Source: Augochlora pura (taxonomy: Eukaryota > Arthropoda > Insecta > Hymenoptera > Halictidae). Taken from it: a DNA stretch of 64,000 nt. The translations under genes were made by a program, and so were the position numbers. The stretch lies in NCBI RefSeq assembly GCF_028453695.1, contig NC_135775.1:9006046-9070045 (forward strand), written 5' to 3'. The notes under the pieces were generated by a model, which saw only the letters and a program-made list of their open reading frames with translations, searched no databases and was not told the origin of the DNA. This document shows positions 10,065 to 22,808 of the stretch, in pieces (within the stretch, counting starts at the first letter, position 1; each line of letters opens with the position of its first letter).

Positions 10065-13000
10065 AGAAGTGACCTCACATTTGTGCAGCACTGTATATAC
10101 AATATATACATATGTAACGTATCAGATGGTATATGTATACATATAGAACATAATTATATCATATAACAATTATATATGTGTCATATACATATGTATATCA
10201 TTCACATAGAAAAGATCTGAATGTGCAGTACCATTTACAAGAATAAATCCTCTTCTGTTACCAAAAGTAATATGTAAACCGTATATAAAATCATGCATAT
10301 TACATTATCATTCAATAAAACTTAAGTCAGACTAGCATGCTACCTAAGTATGATCCTAACAGACCGTAAAGGATTAACATTTTTCTTATCAAGAATCTCT
10401 AGAGCCTCTGTTTTCTCTTCACTCTTCTAATCAGCGTAGTCATCTCCATTACTAATTTTCTAACCGATCCAAGAAATTGCTTGCCCCGTAACAATTCCGT
10501 AAAATGAGTACCGCATAAGGAACTGCAGTCTAGCAGTTACCTGTCTCCTATCAGCAACAACATCTCTAATTGGTCGATCACACGCGACGCAGCCCCGTCC
10601 CCGATCGGGTAAAAATATCTTGGCAAACTATCGGGCCCGGTCGATCCAATATTGACGCAGGCCCCGTGTAATTCCCTTTTGACTGGCTGCTCCGGCGTCG
10701 TGAGAATCGCGGACGGCGAAAAGGGTGGGGGTGGGGGGGAACGAGAGAGAACACAGGACGAGTCGCACGGACGCGATCGGCCCCGCAATTCCATTTGCGG
10801 AATTTGCCAAGTCGGTCTTAGCCAGATTCGCAGCCGGGCCGAGCATCAGCGCACCGAATAAAGGGCCAAGACGTTCTGGCATTCCCATGGCAACCCCCGT
10901 CGCTCATCCAGAAACACCGCGGCCAACTTTGATCCCGCCGGCACCGGGCGTGTTCCACTACAATGGCCATCGTGCCATACCCGACGCGGGGACCCGTCCA
11001 CTCGATTACATTATCCCGGGGAAAACGCGGGGTACTCGCGACCACCACCGACAAAGACGTTCCACGTTGTCCACGGTGTTACGCAGTCTTTTCACTACGG
11101 GACGACTTCCGGCGAGACAATGCCGCGGTTCATCGGCGGTTTAGCGGCGGCTTACCTCGGTCTGGTACCGCCGCGCCGGATGTTAAGAGCAAGAGATCCG
11201 GGATTCGCTGAACAGTAACCGGCCTCGAATTACAATCCCGGAAGAGGTTGTTGCGTCCGCATGGCTGAGGAGATTGTCTTCGCTCTCGTGAAACGCGATG
11301 TAACAACTACGTGGCATGGGCAGCTCTCGTTCTTATCCTCCTTTTTGAATGCTTAATTTTCTTCGGAGAGAACCAGCCGGAATCGTGAAACTTTCGCAAG
11401 CTTCGGTACACTCGACGAGACTTTGCCGAGAGGAACAAAGGACGATGGTAACGTGGTAAATAATTTCGAAACTGTTGAAGCGATTGGTAGATATTTTTAC
11501 TATATTCAGAGAAATTATTGATCCAATATATTCATTGTTATTTTAATAATATAAGTATACAATGTACGTATATTCAAGACTTAACGTTGCGATCGCTATA
11601 CTACAGATCTTTATAGTAAATAAAAATTCTATTCGGCAATTGTATAAAACGATAGTTAAATAAAAATGTACTTGTTCCTTTAATAGTTTGAATCAATCGA
11701 AAATAACGTAATAATATTCTTAAATTCTTTCAATGTTATCATTATTCTATATTTTTCTAGTCAATTTCTGCAATGTAGATTTTGAACAGAATTTGCTACA
11801 TTGTTCATCTATTTTAAATATAAATAAGATTTTATATATCTGTTATCAATACTTGATCGCTACAGTTAACACTAAATCGACCATGCCAGTCTCTCAATTA
11901 TTATTTTCAAATTGTAGAAATTAAAAATGGAATAAAAAGAAAGCGACAGATAGAATAATTCGATTAGAAAAATGTATTTTGGTAAATAAAGTCTTCTGGT
12001 AATCGATACGAGTCGACACAGACGCGGCTTCATCGGCCGACGGTTAATAAATAATTCCGGGAAAGAATGCGCAAAGGCGAATAGATTGCTAGATCCAAAG
12101 AAATCCCCCGATAGATAAGACGGCATCGCATAAAGCGCGAGATTCAATGCTCCCATAGTTTCCGAAGACAGATTTCAGAAACAAAGGAAGCATAGTATAT
12201 GGAAGTCCGATCATATCCGCAGCTTCGGAGGCAGTATGCGCTAAAATATTTCGCCCCGGGTTTTCTGGCGTCGTTATTCACCTTTACGACAGGCGTTCAG
12301 TTGCGCCGTAGCCAAGCTCCGCGCCGCTGCTCGCATTCCTCATATTTTGAGTAATATGTATGGGCAGCGGCGTAGCATAGCTACGCATTCCAAGGTGTCG
12401 CCCGGAGCTGGCGCTGGGGCGACGTTGCGCTAAACGTCGATGCCTGGACTACGAACGACAGCCACCGCTGCTTTTAGAGGACCCTGTCGGCCGGAGCTGC
12501 CGTGATTTCTGCCGCGTGATCGATGAACTCTTTCACTCGACGTGTTTTAGAACAGACGAAATGCGGACACGGATTCCTTGGCAATCCCGGCGACTTTTGA
12601 ATTTCTGCACGAATTTTATTCTTCCCTTCGGATTCGTTGCAATTGATCGAGATAGAACTATTGTGTAGTCGAATCTGATCTGTAATGGAGTCGAATCTGA
12701 CCCATATGGTAATGTCACGTGTCCCACATGTCATGATAAAATAATGCAGTAATATGGTGGGTTGCCTTTTATATTAATTCAATGTGTAGACTTTGTGTGC
12801 CGCAAAAAAAGATAGAAATTTTAATGATGGGAGAATTTCAGATATTATTACTATTAAATCAGAGTTAGGTAAAATTTTATTCGCATCATGCAGAAACAAT
12901 AGAGATCAGCGAATAAAATTTTATTCGATACCATCGAAAGGAAATTCAATCAAATATTAATTTATAGTATAAGAAATATATCCGAAAACAAGAAGGTAGA

Positions 13001-14521
13001 CAATTTGAAAATTTAAATGACTTAAAAATCAGTATTAAAGAGGAATGGAAAAATTTATCACAATCTTCAATCAAAGTACTGTATAAATCCTTACTAAAAA
13101 GGATGATAGAAGTAATTGAGAACCACGGAGGTTCCACACATTAGTAAACACAGGTACAGTTATATCATTTCCATATTTGTCTATTTTAAATTTATATAAT
13201 ATGGAATATTTTTCAGTTGTGCTATCATTTTGTCTGTATTCATTTTCGTATTTGTATTTTCACGCCGAGAATTCGTCGAAGAAAAGTCAATAAAAGTTAT
13301 TTTTATATATTATTAAAAGGTAGTCTTTCTGTATCATTGGCACATTTTCTATACCATAATTATAACGCGAGAAATTAAAGATACCATGCGTGTGCTATCT
13401 TTTACTTCGCGAGTGTATATTATCTAGAATTTCATACGGTTTCATTGAATTGTCAAGAGCCGCCCCAAACTCGAAAGTGTCGATTAATTAACATTTTTCA
13501 AGACGTCCCGAACTTCCTCGAAACTCGTCCATCCCGTGCCGATAGACGACGGACTCGGGATTATCCGGTAATCGACCTCGGCCGCGTATTTTTCGAGTGG
13601 AAAAAGATGCCGGCAATAATCCCCACGTTTCCGTTCCGGTCGGGGCAGACGGCGAAACTTCGCCCGAAACGGGCATCAAGAACGGGCGCGGCCATTGTAT
13701 TGAAATTGGAACCATCCAGATAATCCGAACTAACGCCGGCCGGGCTCGTCGAAAGTTTTTCGCTCGTTACAATGATCGTCTTTCTGTTCATATCCCGCCG
13801 AGGACGAAATTCCCCAAGCAAGATCGCAAATCCGCTTCGGATCCGAGGATCCTCTGTCAGTGAAGTTGAGAACGATTTGACGAAGAAACTCCTCCGAACT
13901 TCCACGGCCGCGGGAAACTGTATAATTCCCTTCGAATAGTCTTGGGTTCCGTTTAATCCGCTATAAATAAATATTTCTTTCCCCGGCTCCGCTGAAGCGC
14001 TTCCTTAACCTCCATCCATCCTTGATGATAATTTCACACTGTTTCAAGCTTCGGTGTACATTACTCTGCTGTTTTCAGGAAAATTCATCTCGGACTTTGC
14101 GAGCTTTATCATTTTTAACGTGAATTATATGTATTTATTGTTGTCAATGAAAGAACATATAAGGTAAAAATGTGATAATATTTGTTTTATGAGAAAGGCT
14201 TTAATTTGTTAATTTTTTAAATTAAGGGTTAATACTTCGAGTTGCGATCGGGCTACCTCAAAGAGCAATGTTATTTATTTAATAATTGGGAAGCGTTCTG
14301 CTAATTAAAATTGGAAAATTGTTGCGAGTATTTTTTAGAAATCTTTTGGCAAAAATTAATTATAAGTACGCATAATTATTAGGAATTGTGTTTATTACTT
14401 CATTATAATTCGTTGAAATTCTTGGGTTTTTAATGTACAGTAAAGGCTCCCTTATCTGCTAGTTTATTTTTGTAATATTCTGATACGAAATGATATTGTC
14501 TAAAAATATTATTCAAGCTCT
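10065..14521. other. AT-rich spacers around GC-rich islands 10540-11420 and 13440-14000; no gene seen
   Basis: TATA-rich low-complexity DNA at 10080-10200; GC-rich island at about 10540-11420; AT-rich 11430-12000; mixed 12000-12760 with GC-rich inverted segments near 12300-12470; AT-rich 12760-13440 with a 15-bp-arm hairpin at 12870-12923; GC-rich island 13440-14000; AT-rich 14000-14521. Frames (up to 139 codons at 10725-11144) overlap on both strands and contain no domain I recognise. Confidence 0.45.
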
Positions 14522-14525
14522 TTAA

Positions 14526-14740
14526 CCCTTAGCACTCGAGTGGCGCCTCTGAGGCGCCAATGAAAATCGTTATATCATTTCCAAAATAATTTTGACATTA
14601 TTAAAGACCCTTCTATTTAAAAGATTGTTAATTTGTAATTGTCATATTCATAAATTGTACCAAGTGATATAAAATGGAAATATAGCTGGTTAAAACAGCT
14701 ATTTTAGATCTAGGCTTAAAATGGCCTGGAGTGCAAAGGG
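14526..14740 (+). mobile_element. TTAA-flanked miniature element, class A (copy A2, best preserved)
   Basis: The 215-bp element lies between TTAA at 14522-14525 and 14741-14744. Left terminus CCCTTAGCACTCGAG, right terminus inverted CCCTTTGCACTCCAG. Sixteen bases inside the left end is a perfect 8+1+8 palindrome, GGCGCCTC-T-GAGGCGCC (14542-14558). The right end keeps TTTTAGATCTAGGC, shared with fragment A4. No coding potential. This is the reference copy for class A. Confidence 0.88.
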
Positions 14741-14744
14741 TTAA

Positions 14745-15121
14745 TAGACGACAACGTATCTAAATAATACAGTTATGTTGCAAATATTTTAAACCTAATG
14801 GGATCGGTGTTGTAAATAATTCGCAAGTCAATTATATACTGATCAAAATTCAGATCAATTCTTGAACGTTTATTACATAAATTAATGAAGATTTGCAATC
14901 GAATTCAGTACAATTAACAAAAGTATTTATAAAAACTGCGTATGGTATAATACGAGACGCAGAAGACACAGAAATGAATCGGAATAGTACGGTATAAGAA
15001 ACGCGTTTGGGACGCGTAGATTGAGTAAAGACGCGACGATAGCGCGTACAGAGCGCGAACAGAAACGGAGCGCGACAAGGACGGACAATTGCAAGATGCA
15101 CTTACGTAGTTGGCAGAAACA
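14745..15121. other. AT-rich spacer grading to GC-richer DNA; nothing recognised
   Basis: No repeat terminus or credible frame seen. The stretch leads into the second copy of the structured repeat. Confidence 0.5.
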
Positions 15122-15275
15122 CTTCTTCATTGTTGATTCTACCGTACTCGACTAAGTTCGCGGGAGGTTTCTGCGAACCTCTTGCATTTCATGCATACAG
15201 GAAAGGGGCCCTTCGGGGCTAATCCATTCCGCCGAATCGTCACGATCGAGGTACCGTGATCGCGACAACCCTCAA
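15122..15275 (+). repeat. structured dispersed repeat, copy 2 (three stem-loops)
   Basis: A diverged copy of 3926-4090. The stems remain pairable: GTTCGC (15156-15161) with GCGAAC (15173-15178); GCCC-TTCG-GGGC at 15208-15219; GTCACGATC (15239-15247) with GATCGCGAC (15258-15266), 8 of 9 pairs. A second possible hairpin, GAGGTT with AACCTC, overlaps the first. Retained pairing despite sequence divergence is the main evidence for an RNA origin. Confidence 0.55.
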
Positions 15276-16150
15276 ACTCGGAACATAGCACACGCATACA
15301 CGCGAAACGCACATGGCATGCTCCCATAAGCCCAAGATTACAGGGCGCTGTCCCTAACAAATGTAATCATTAGATAATTATTTGAATATCAATTATCCAA
15401 TTATAGATACAGGGTGTCGCAGGTTTTAATGTTTAAACTTTGTCAGTGTATTCTATGGTACAAAGTAAAAAAGAAATGCCATGTAAACATAGGTCATATA
15501 AAGCTTTATTAAGAAGTTATAACAAAAATTCAGAAGAGGAATATATATATTATACATTATCCATTATTTGGAGATTTATATTGCACAAATAAATGTTCAT
15601 ATAATAGAGTCTTCACTGTACATACATTTTCCAATTCGAATATTTTAGCAACATCAGGACCCGAATTTCACATGAATTTTCATGAAGTTCTATCGTCAAC
15701 GTCCTTCCGTCAAGAATCGTTCTGTGTAGAGAGCATAACTGGGTATAGCTCTTACAGCACTTGAAAAGTATTTGAAGTTCGAACTACTTCAATAGGATCT
15801 ATAAGTAGAACACCCCTTCAAATTCTCTCCTGCAAATTGACTATCGGCGATGATTTGTGTGTGAAATAGGGGTAAACTCTCGCAAGAGGGCTCGGAAGGG
15901 GGAGAACATTCTTCAATGAAATTAATTGAAATGTGAGTTACCCTGAATTCGGGGGTGCAGAATTTCTCTCATTAATTCACCTCTCATAAATTTGCTCGCG
16001 AGCGTGCGAAGAGAGCAATCTTCGCTGAAGAGAGTCTCGAACGCAAACATGAAAAGGGGACATAGTTTATGGTGATAGAACGTTCGAAGATGTCCACAAT
16101 GTAGCTATAAAAAATCGACTGTTCTCGATTATTTAAGCGTGACTAATGTG
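15276..16150. other. spacer with an ACAGGGTG-type terminus near 15407
   Basis: ATACAGGGTGTCGCAGG at about 15406 resembles the ACAGGGTG-starting ends of widespread insect repeats. The inverted equivalent (CCACCCTGTA) occurs at about 20811 but is too distant to be assumed a partner. No coding remnant is seen between 15400 and 16150, so no element boundary is proposed. Confidence 0.4.
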
Positions 16151-16367
16151 CAGTAAATTCTCTCCGATAAATGTAAACAAATGTGGACAAAAATGGACAA
16201 AAATGGACAGTTTGGGAAGAGGAAGTGCAATTATTCGAGATTCGCGGCTTTTTATAGTTGCTGATTGTTAAAAATGACAAAAATAAGTAACGATGCTCGA
16301 ATAATCGTATTTCCTCTTTCTAAATTGTCGATTTATATTTAGAAAAGCAATTGGAAAGAATTTACTG
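16151..16367. mobile_element. pogo/Tigger-like miniature element with long inverted arms
   Basis: The 217-bp element begins CAGTAAATTCTCTCC and ends with the inverse, GGAAAGAATTTACTG. An inner pair of arms (GAAGAGGAAGTGCAATTATT and its near-complement further on) extends the foldback. It is followed by TA; the matching left dinucleotide is TG, presumably a decayed TA. CAG starts with TA duplication fit the pogo/Tigger branch of Tc1/mariner. Short GGACAAAAAT direct repeats lie inside. Non-coding. Confidence 0.65.
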
Positions 16368-16399
16368 TATATTGTTTTATAACAATGACGAGATTAAAT

Positions 16400-16478
16400 T
16401 TATTTAAACTTCCTCCGATTTTTATTACAATATATGCTTGAATTCAGAAGTTCAGATGAAAATTTCCGATAAAAACAT
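16400..16478 (+). repeat. dispersed single copy of the 33.1-kb tandem repeat unit (partial)
   Basis: TATTTAAACTTCCTCC, then ATTACAATATATGCTTGAAT and GAAGTTCAG, matches in order the start of the 125-bp unit repeated at 33099-33510. This shows the unit is a dispersed repeat, amplified locally at the second site. Confidence 0.55.
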
Positions 16479-17514
16479 TTTTATGATTTAATACTTACAT
16501 TTATATATAATTACCTATATTTCTAAAAACAGAATCTGTACCTTGTTCGTTACGCTCTAAATACAATATGTAAATTGTTGAATCAAGCATCCTAAATTCA
16601 TTTCAACGAGGCTATTATATTCAAAGAGTTTAATATGTTTACATTTTATTTATACTTATATTCGTATTTAATTATTTATATTTATATTTTATATTACGAC
16701 GAGTTTATTATGTTTCAATTGTTGAAATTGCGAACTCTATATTAACAAACAAATTAATTTAGAATTTCTGTTCTGATAAGGTATCGTATGTCAGTTACTT
16801 TTTAAGCTCGGTAGATTTAGTATCAATATTACCTGAAGCAAGCGTAACTGTTCTTACGACACCATTAAATTCAGCAAAAGAATTTTGTAAATTCGAGGAA
16901 GAAAAACAGTTTCGGAAAATTTGGAAAAATTTCAGTTTTAAAGCACCCCTGTACAACTAAAGCCTGAGGCATCTTTTTTTCCCGCAAACGTCAGCCGACA
17001 TACCGTAGTGAGGAACAGTAGATCGTGGCGTCGTGCTTCGAACAACAAATCAAAAGTGTCTCCATCACGACCGCCGGCATGGTGGAAGCAGTAGCAGTCC
17101 ATTCGCCGAGCAATCGAACATTTTCGATCAAGCAGAACGTAGCCCCGAGGGGTAAAGAAACTAAGTGGAGCAGATCAAAGTTCCCGGAACCCGGTCCGAT
17201 CTCGAAACGGTCCCAATCTCCTTTGGCGTCGTGATCGGGGTGTTCGCCGACGCGTTTTCCATCGTTCGAGTCCGGTTCAAAGTTGAAGACAGTGTTGGCT
17301 CGGGCCGAACAAGCGACGAATCGATCCCGAAATTCTACGGTGGTGGGGGATCGGGGGATGAACCGGAAATAAATTAAACGCGGTGGCCGGCCCGGTGGAC
17401 CAGCTGGCTCCGTCCTCTGACAAAACGAAGCGGGCTGGCCAGTGCATCCGGGGCTTTCGGCTCGTCCCGATCGATCAACGCGACGACGTGCAGCTGGCCA
17501 CCGAAGCCTACACG

Positions 17515-17550
<36 letters not shown>

Positions 17551-19528
17551 TCCCTCTTTCTCTCTCCGACTGCCTCTCTTGTTCTGGAATTTCTCTCCGT
17601 ACCTGTGCGTACGCCACCAATATGTCCGCTTTTCGCGCGTTGTCTGCGACCCGTAATCTACGCTAACTGCCGGCGAGAGCAACTCGTTTCGAAAGCTTCG
17701 AAGAGACCCCGCGCGAACGGAAGTTGAACAATTCGCGAGTACCGCGAGCTCCGCGCAAGTCCTCGAACAAAAGATTTCGAGTTGCAAACGCAACCCAAGT
17801 CCGGTTGCCCTCCACCACCTTTTCAACTCTCCGCCGTAACGAGGACGACGCGGAAGTTTGCGCGCTTATGGCATCCACGAACTTGGAGAACGTGTAGCGG
17901 AACGGTGCTTTTAACTCTTGCTATGGGTTTGACGATTTTATGGCAACCTTAGCGAGAGCCATTCACATCCTTAGTAGGAATTGTTTGTAAAGTATGGACC
18001 TTCCTGGTAATTTTACACGAAAGGAACAATTCTCTTCCATGTATGTTACTGCCACTTCATTTTATTTCTCAAAAGTATATTTTTGAGAACTTTTGTTGCG
18101 CTTTTAAGTTGCAATTAATTTTGCATTAGCTTTGGGTTAGATCTAGGTTCCTTTCGGGTTAGGCGAGTGTTAGGTTCAGTTTATTCAAGTTTGCGACATT
18201 ACGTTGAACGGCTTTTCTTTATACGAGTTACCATAGGAATTATTGATGTTATTAGTTTAGTATTTTAGTAATTATTAATTTAGTTAATTTTAGTATTATT
18301 AGTAATTATTGATATTATTATTATTATTATTAAACTATTATTATTAGTAGTAGTACTATTATTTACATCCTATTATTTACATTCTCAGGGATATTAACTC
18401 CACTCCTGAGGAGAAAATTCGAATATCTCAGAATATTACTGATTAATCTCTCCACAAAAATCAACCTTCGGCTATAATAATCAAGATCTAACAAAATACC
18501 AAATCGTGATATAAAATACATATAAAGTTTTTAGGACAATGATTTTGACAAGTTATTCCAAGTCATCAAAATCGGCGAAGTGCCTATTTTTCACTAAAAC
18601 TACCGCGTTACTTAACTCAACTATTCGGATAACTATATTTTCTCACTGTATTACAGGTTTCATGATTTGTCGCGAAGATCCTGTTACTTAATGCGACTTT
18701 TAATCGCGCGTCTCACTTGCTATAATGCGTTTTTAATGCATTCGAAACGTTCTCGCGTTAACGCATTTTCCCGGCCGCACAATGGACAAAAGCACAAAAG
18801 GTGAAACTCAAAATGTCGCAGCGACAAAGGCACGCGGATTTTAATACTGGATGGTATGTTTGAAGTTCTTTCTATGGAATTAACGTCGATCCTCTTAGCG
18901 ATCCTAATGGTTTCAAGTGGAAAATTGGAATATATAGTTTGCAACCCTGGATAGAAACGGACACGACACGTTGGCGCGCGCACAGACGCGGGATCGTGAT
19001 CGCGCGAGCCGGATTGCAAATATTTGAGACGAGAAAATAAGAGTTGGACTTTTTGTGGACCCTCGTTCATTTACCGACCGAAATTGGATTGCTTCCGTGA
19101 AACCGATGTCTTTCTCGTAATTGTTTAAGCGAAAATGTTACTAGAGAATAGCGAAGTTGAACGAACGCGGGAGAACAGTCGCTGCTTTAAGTTGGTGAGA
19201 AAGAAATCCATTATTTTTACGCGAACTTCAAGACTTTATTTAACATGTTTCGGATTGTCCGATTTAGGTCAAATATGCATCGTCGGATGTTTAAGTAAAT
19301 ATATAAAACTGTAGATCCTTTTTCGAAAGCTGTTGATTTAATAAAAATATGCCCCGTTTGCGTTATTACACCTTTTTCAACGAGATCTCAATACAGAAAT
19401 GCCTGTCTTAAACGAATTCTAATCTTTAGAATTAATAAACTCCGATATGGAATATTTCAGACTGTCTTCATTTATATACTATTTAGCCCGTGAAAACTGT
19501 TCTAAATGTTTAAATTAGTGAAAGTCGG
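16479..19528. other. AT-rich DNA around GC-rich island 16980-17900; no gene seen
   Basis: AT-rich to 16980. The island at 16980-17900 has a (CT)n tract at 17517-17567; the 209- and 150-codon minus-strand frames crossing that tract are Arg/Glu dipeptide runs plus unrecognised sequence and are rejected. An ATT-rich low-complexity stretch lies at 18240-18370. Positions 18700-19100 are GC-richer without features. Confidence 0.45.
17517..17567. repeat. (CT)n microsatellite with CCC interruptions
   Basis: About 50 bp of CT repeats inside a GC-rich island. Confidence 0.9.
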
Positions 19529-19845
19529 TTGGCGAAAGATCTATATTTTATAAAATTTTATATTTCACTTCATTTAATTTCGCAATTGTTTTGTACGACG
19601 TATGCGAAGTTTTTATGGGATAAACAGTTTGTAAATGGAGACAGTCTGAAGAATTCCATACCACAGTTTATTGATCCGAGAAATCAGAATTTCTTGAAGA
19701 CAGACATCTATGAATTAAACGCGCGTTGGGAAAAGTGTATTGAAATAAATGGGGTACATTTTGATTAAATCAATAGCTTTTGAAAAAAGATACGCAGTTT
19801 TATATACTCACTTAAAAGTCCGATAATTCATATGCACCAACCTAA
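19529..19845 (+). pseudogene. mariner-type transposase C-terminal remnant with right terminus
   Basis: The plus-strand frame at 19529-19768 ends ELNARWEKCIEINGVHFD, matching the mariner transposase C-terminus (Arg-Trp-x-Lys-Cys-Ile ... Tyr/His-Phe). It is preceded by KFLWDKQF, the segment that follows the third catalytic Asp region in mariner; that region itself is not intact. The element ends ACCAACCTAA at 19845, followed by TA (19846-19847), a mariner right end. I find no matching left TIR upstream, so this is a 5'-truncated dead copy. The ATG at 19529 is not the native start. Confidence 0.8.
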
Positions 19846-19847
19846 TA

Positions 19848-22804
19848 CTTGGAAGAAATAGTGTCACTAAGTAATAATGCGATTTCCTGGGAAACCGCAA
19901 CAAGAGACGTCGTCACAGTTTCCTTCCCCTGACACGTATATGTTACGCTTTGAGTTGTTTCATACATTTCGCGGCGTTGCTCACCGTTTGCTTTCACGTA
20001 TTTCGATGTCTGCTGGAAAGAGATTCGATGCTTTCACCGTGAAAGTAGGAGAAGCCCAAGGTAACAGTCACCCAATGCCACGAAAACAATTCGAACATGA
20101 ACTCCTCTACTTCCGGCATGCCAAGTAGCTCCGCCAACTGCCTGACAAGCCATCGGAATTCTACTTGCACATTACTCGGGCATCCGTGCCGTGGCAGTTG
20201 ATCTTTTGACGTTAAAGCCACCGGAAAGAATAAAACTGTGCCGATGGTCGCAAAGGTATCCGGCTACGATGAAACTTTCCTGTGAAATTGCTCGTTGCCA
20301 CTAGCCACGCTCGTAAAATCAGCGAGGTATTATGCTAAAGGCTCGGTACTTCGACGTAATGAAATAATCGCTCGTTCCATTATGGAGCAAGGAACCGAAC
20401 CAACAAATAAAAGCGCCTTTCAATCGGGCGATCTAAGGTAAAATAACAATATTCGACGCGGGACAATACAATCGACCTTTGATTACATCCAAGAAATACA
20501 TTCCAACCCTTAATCTACGTAATAATATTATTCAAGTTCGATTTTCAGGTCGCCTTTGTCTTCGAAAATTATGGCGTATCGATCGACTTATAATAACCAC
20601 TGAAAGCATTATCTTTTTTCTGATAATGGTGGTACTTTCAGGGTGAAGAATATAATCCTTTATCGAATTTTAGTTAAGTGCTGCATTTCCTTTCAAGCGC
20701 TACTTATTTATTCGCGAATAGTCCTTTAGATGACACATCTTCTGCATTACAAAATCTGTTGTCCAATGCATATTTTGGAAGTGGCAAGAGGTGCAAAAAT
20801 TGCGTGGACCACCCTGTATTTATCGAATAAGATATATTAAATTTTTTCCTTTATTTTGTTTATTTCTTACTTAAAGAATCAGTATGTTTTGTTCGATAAA
20901 TTATTTCTATCCTAGAACTTCCAAGTCGGTTTAAAGAGTTTCCTATGGAACTTGTTGGACATTCAAATTACAAGCAGAAGGTTTAAGCCAGTTCTGTCCG
21001 ACAGGAAGGTTCTCGCAGGATATACAAACATCGAAAAATTCGTACCCCGAATCCATTAACCCAATTATCTTTCCGCCCACCTTTCTTCCGCATCTCCAAC
21101 AATTTACGAAACATTTCATTCGGAGATATTTCCCCGGTTTAATTCACGTACCGCGATAACCGTTTATGTTCCATGCATTATTCAAAAGCGAAAAAGGGCG
21201 CTGGAAGGGTCCCGGGCACGACGGGGCCGACCACGCGTGCCCGAAATTCTTGAATGCCACGTTTGGTACACTGAACCCGGTACACGACTGCGGGCTATCA
21301 GTACCATCAATTTCCGAAACGGATCACTTTTTCGAGCAATACTGTCGGCAATTGGTCCGTTATCTGCGCGTAACAACCTAACCCGCCGCCGATTAGACAA
21401 ACGAGCGCAATATAGCCCGGTACATCGACAAATCGCAGCTTTTCCGGGGGCGGTAACGTGGCCGGGGGTTGGCGCAGTTCTGTGTGCCATTTCTGCGGAC
21501 CCTATACCTTTGCGCCCCGTTATCGTTCGTGGATCTCCGTGGCAAAATTCAGCCGTTCTCGGGAGAATTGGCCGCGCGAATTTTAGACCCACAAATATCC
21601 GCCGCTGCGTACAAAACGGACGGTCATCCATGCGTCCGGTCACGTGATCTACATTTTTGCCGCAAACGTTACCGCGCAGTGCTGCGGCGAAATAAACTTA
21701 ATCGTTCTTAGCGCGTGCAGCCTTACGTTGTCTTCGTAGCGAAATGCGTTCGAAGTTATGGCTTTGGCGGTGACAAAAAGTTTCGACGAAAATTCAAATT
21801 GCTACAAATGGCAAAAAGAGAGTAAAAAGTATGTTTTAACTTTTTAACTTCAGTGAATGAATCAATTAGAAATATTGCCTTTTGCAGATATGGACAACTC
21901 AAATTCATGCTGGAATATCCATCGGAACCGAAACAGTTCTCGCTACTTCGGTAGACTTGGTGTTCCAATATTCTCGTGACCGACTGTAGATGGCATCTTG
22001 TTGTGCAGAACTTTCTCTTTGAACTCGCCGTTCTTTAATTTGCAGATCTCGGAATCGCCACACGCTTCTTGCCCCGTTAAAATATGTTCCTGAAAGTTTG
22101 CTTGCTCTGGATGCACAATGCACGATCTGTATTTGCAGGCGGTATGTTTCGAATCCGCCACAAAGCCGGCGAGAAAGTTCGCGTGGCGAATCTTTTAACG
22201 AGTTCGCGAAGCTCCGCATTCTTCCGGGGATTCTAATTAAAATCTACGCCGGTTTTTAATTTGCCCTCGCTACGTCGCCGCGCGAGCTTGCGCCTCTCTC
22301 TCTCTCTTTTTTCTCGTTCTCTTTCTTGCCGCGATTCATCCGGGGACAAACTTCCGAGCAATTAAAGAAATTCCCAAATATATGCAGGAAGTTCGCCGGG
22401 ACCGTAATGGATGCGAAACGACTCGTAAAAGAAATGTCCGGCATTATGAAGGGGATTGGGGAGAGCGAACGCCAGTTTCACGCCAGTTTCGGGGCGGAAA
22501 TTGGGAATTAGCGATGGCGGGCCGAATCCGCGGCCGACGAGGACGAGCTCGGCCCGTGTCCTCGACACGTCTGTTCCGCTATTAGTGGGGCAGGACCTAA
22601 TTGTTTCCGTGTGGCTATTACGAGCAAACCAATTAAGAAACGTCCCCATAAACGTCCGACGCATCGCGGACACCTAATAATGATTGTCCCGGGACGCTAT
22701 AGGAATGTGCTCCCGGTTAAACATTATTCGAATCAAAGTTTTATTTTACTCTATTATTACTCTATTATCATCCTTTAGTTAAAGCTTGTCTAAAGCAATG
22801 TTCT
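19848..22804. other. mixed spacer with GC-rich islands 21170-21730 and 22190-22700; no gene seen
   Basis: An ACAGGGTGG-type terminus in reverse (CCACCCTGTA) lies near 20811. A short imperfect hairpin lies at 20608-20640. The two islands hold overlapping frames of up to 153 codons on both strands without recognisable domains, plus a short CT tract near 22291-22306. Confidence 0.45.
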
Positions 22805-22808
22805 TTAA

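Noticed and set aside
16991..17826. 209- and 150-codon minus-strand frames
   Set aside because: Both cross the CT tract (Arg-Glu runs on this strand) and overlap plus-strand frames of similar length; composition explains them.
15406..20820. A single 5.4-kb element between the two ACAGGGTG-type ends
   Set aside because: The ends diverge after eight bases, and unrelated elements (16151-16367, 19529-19845) and a GC-rich island lie between.
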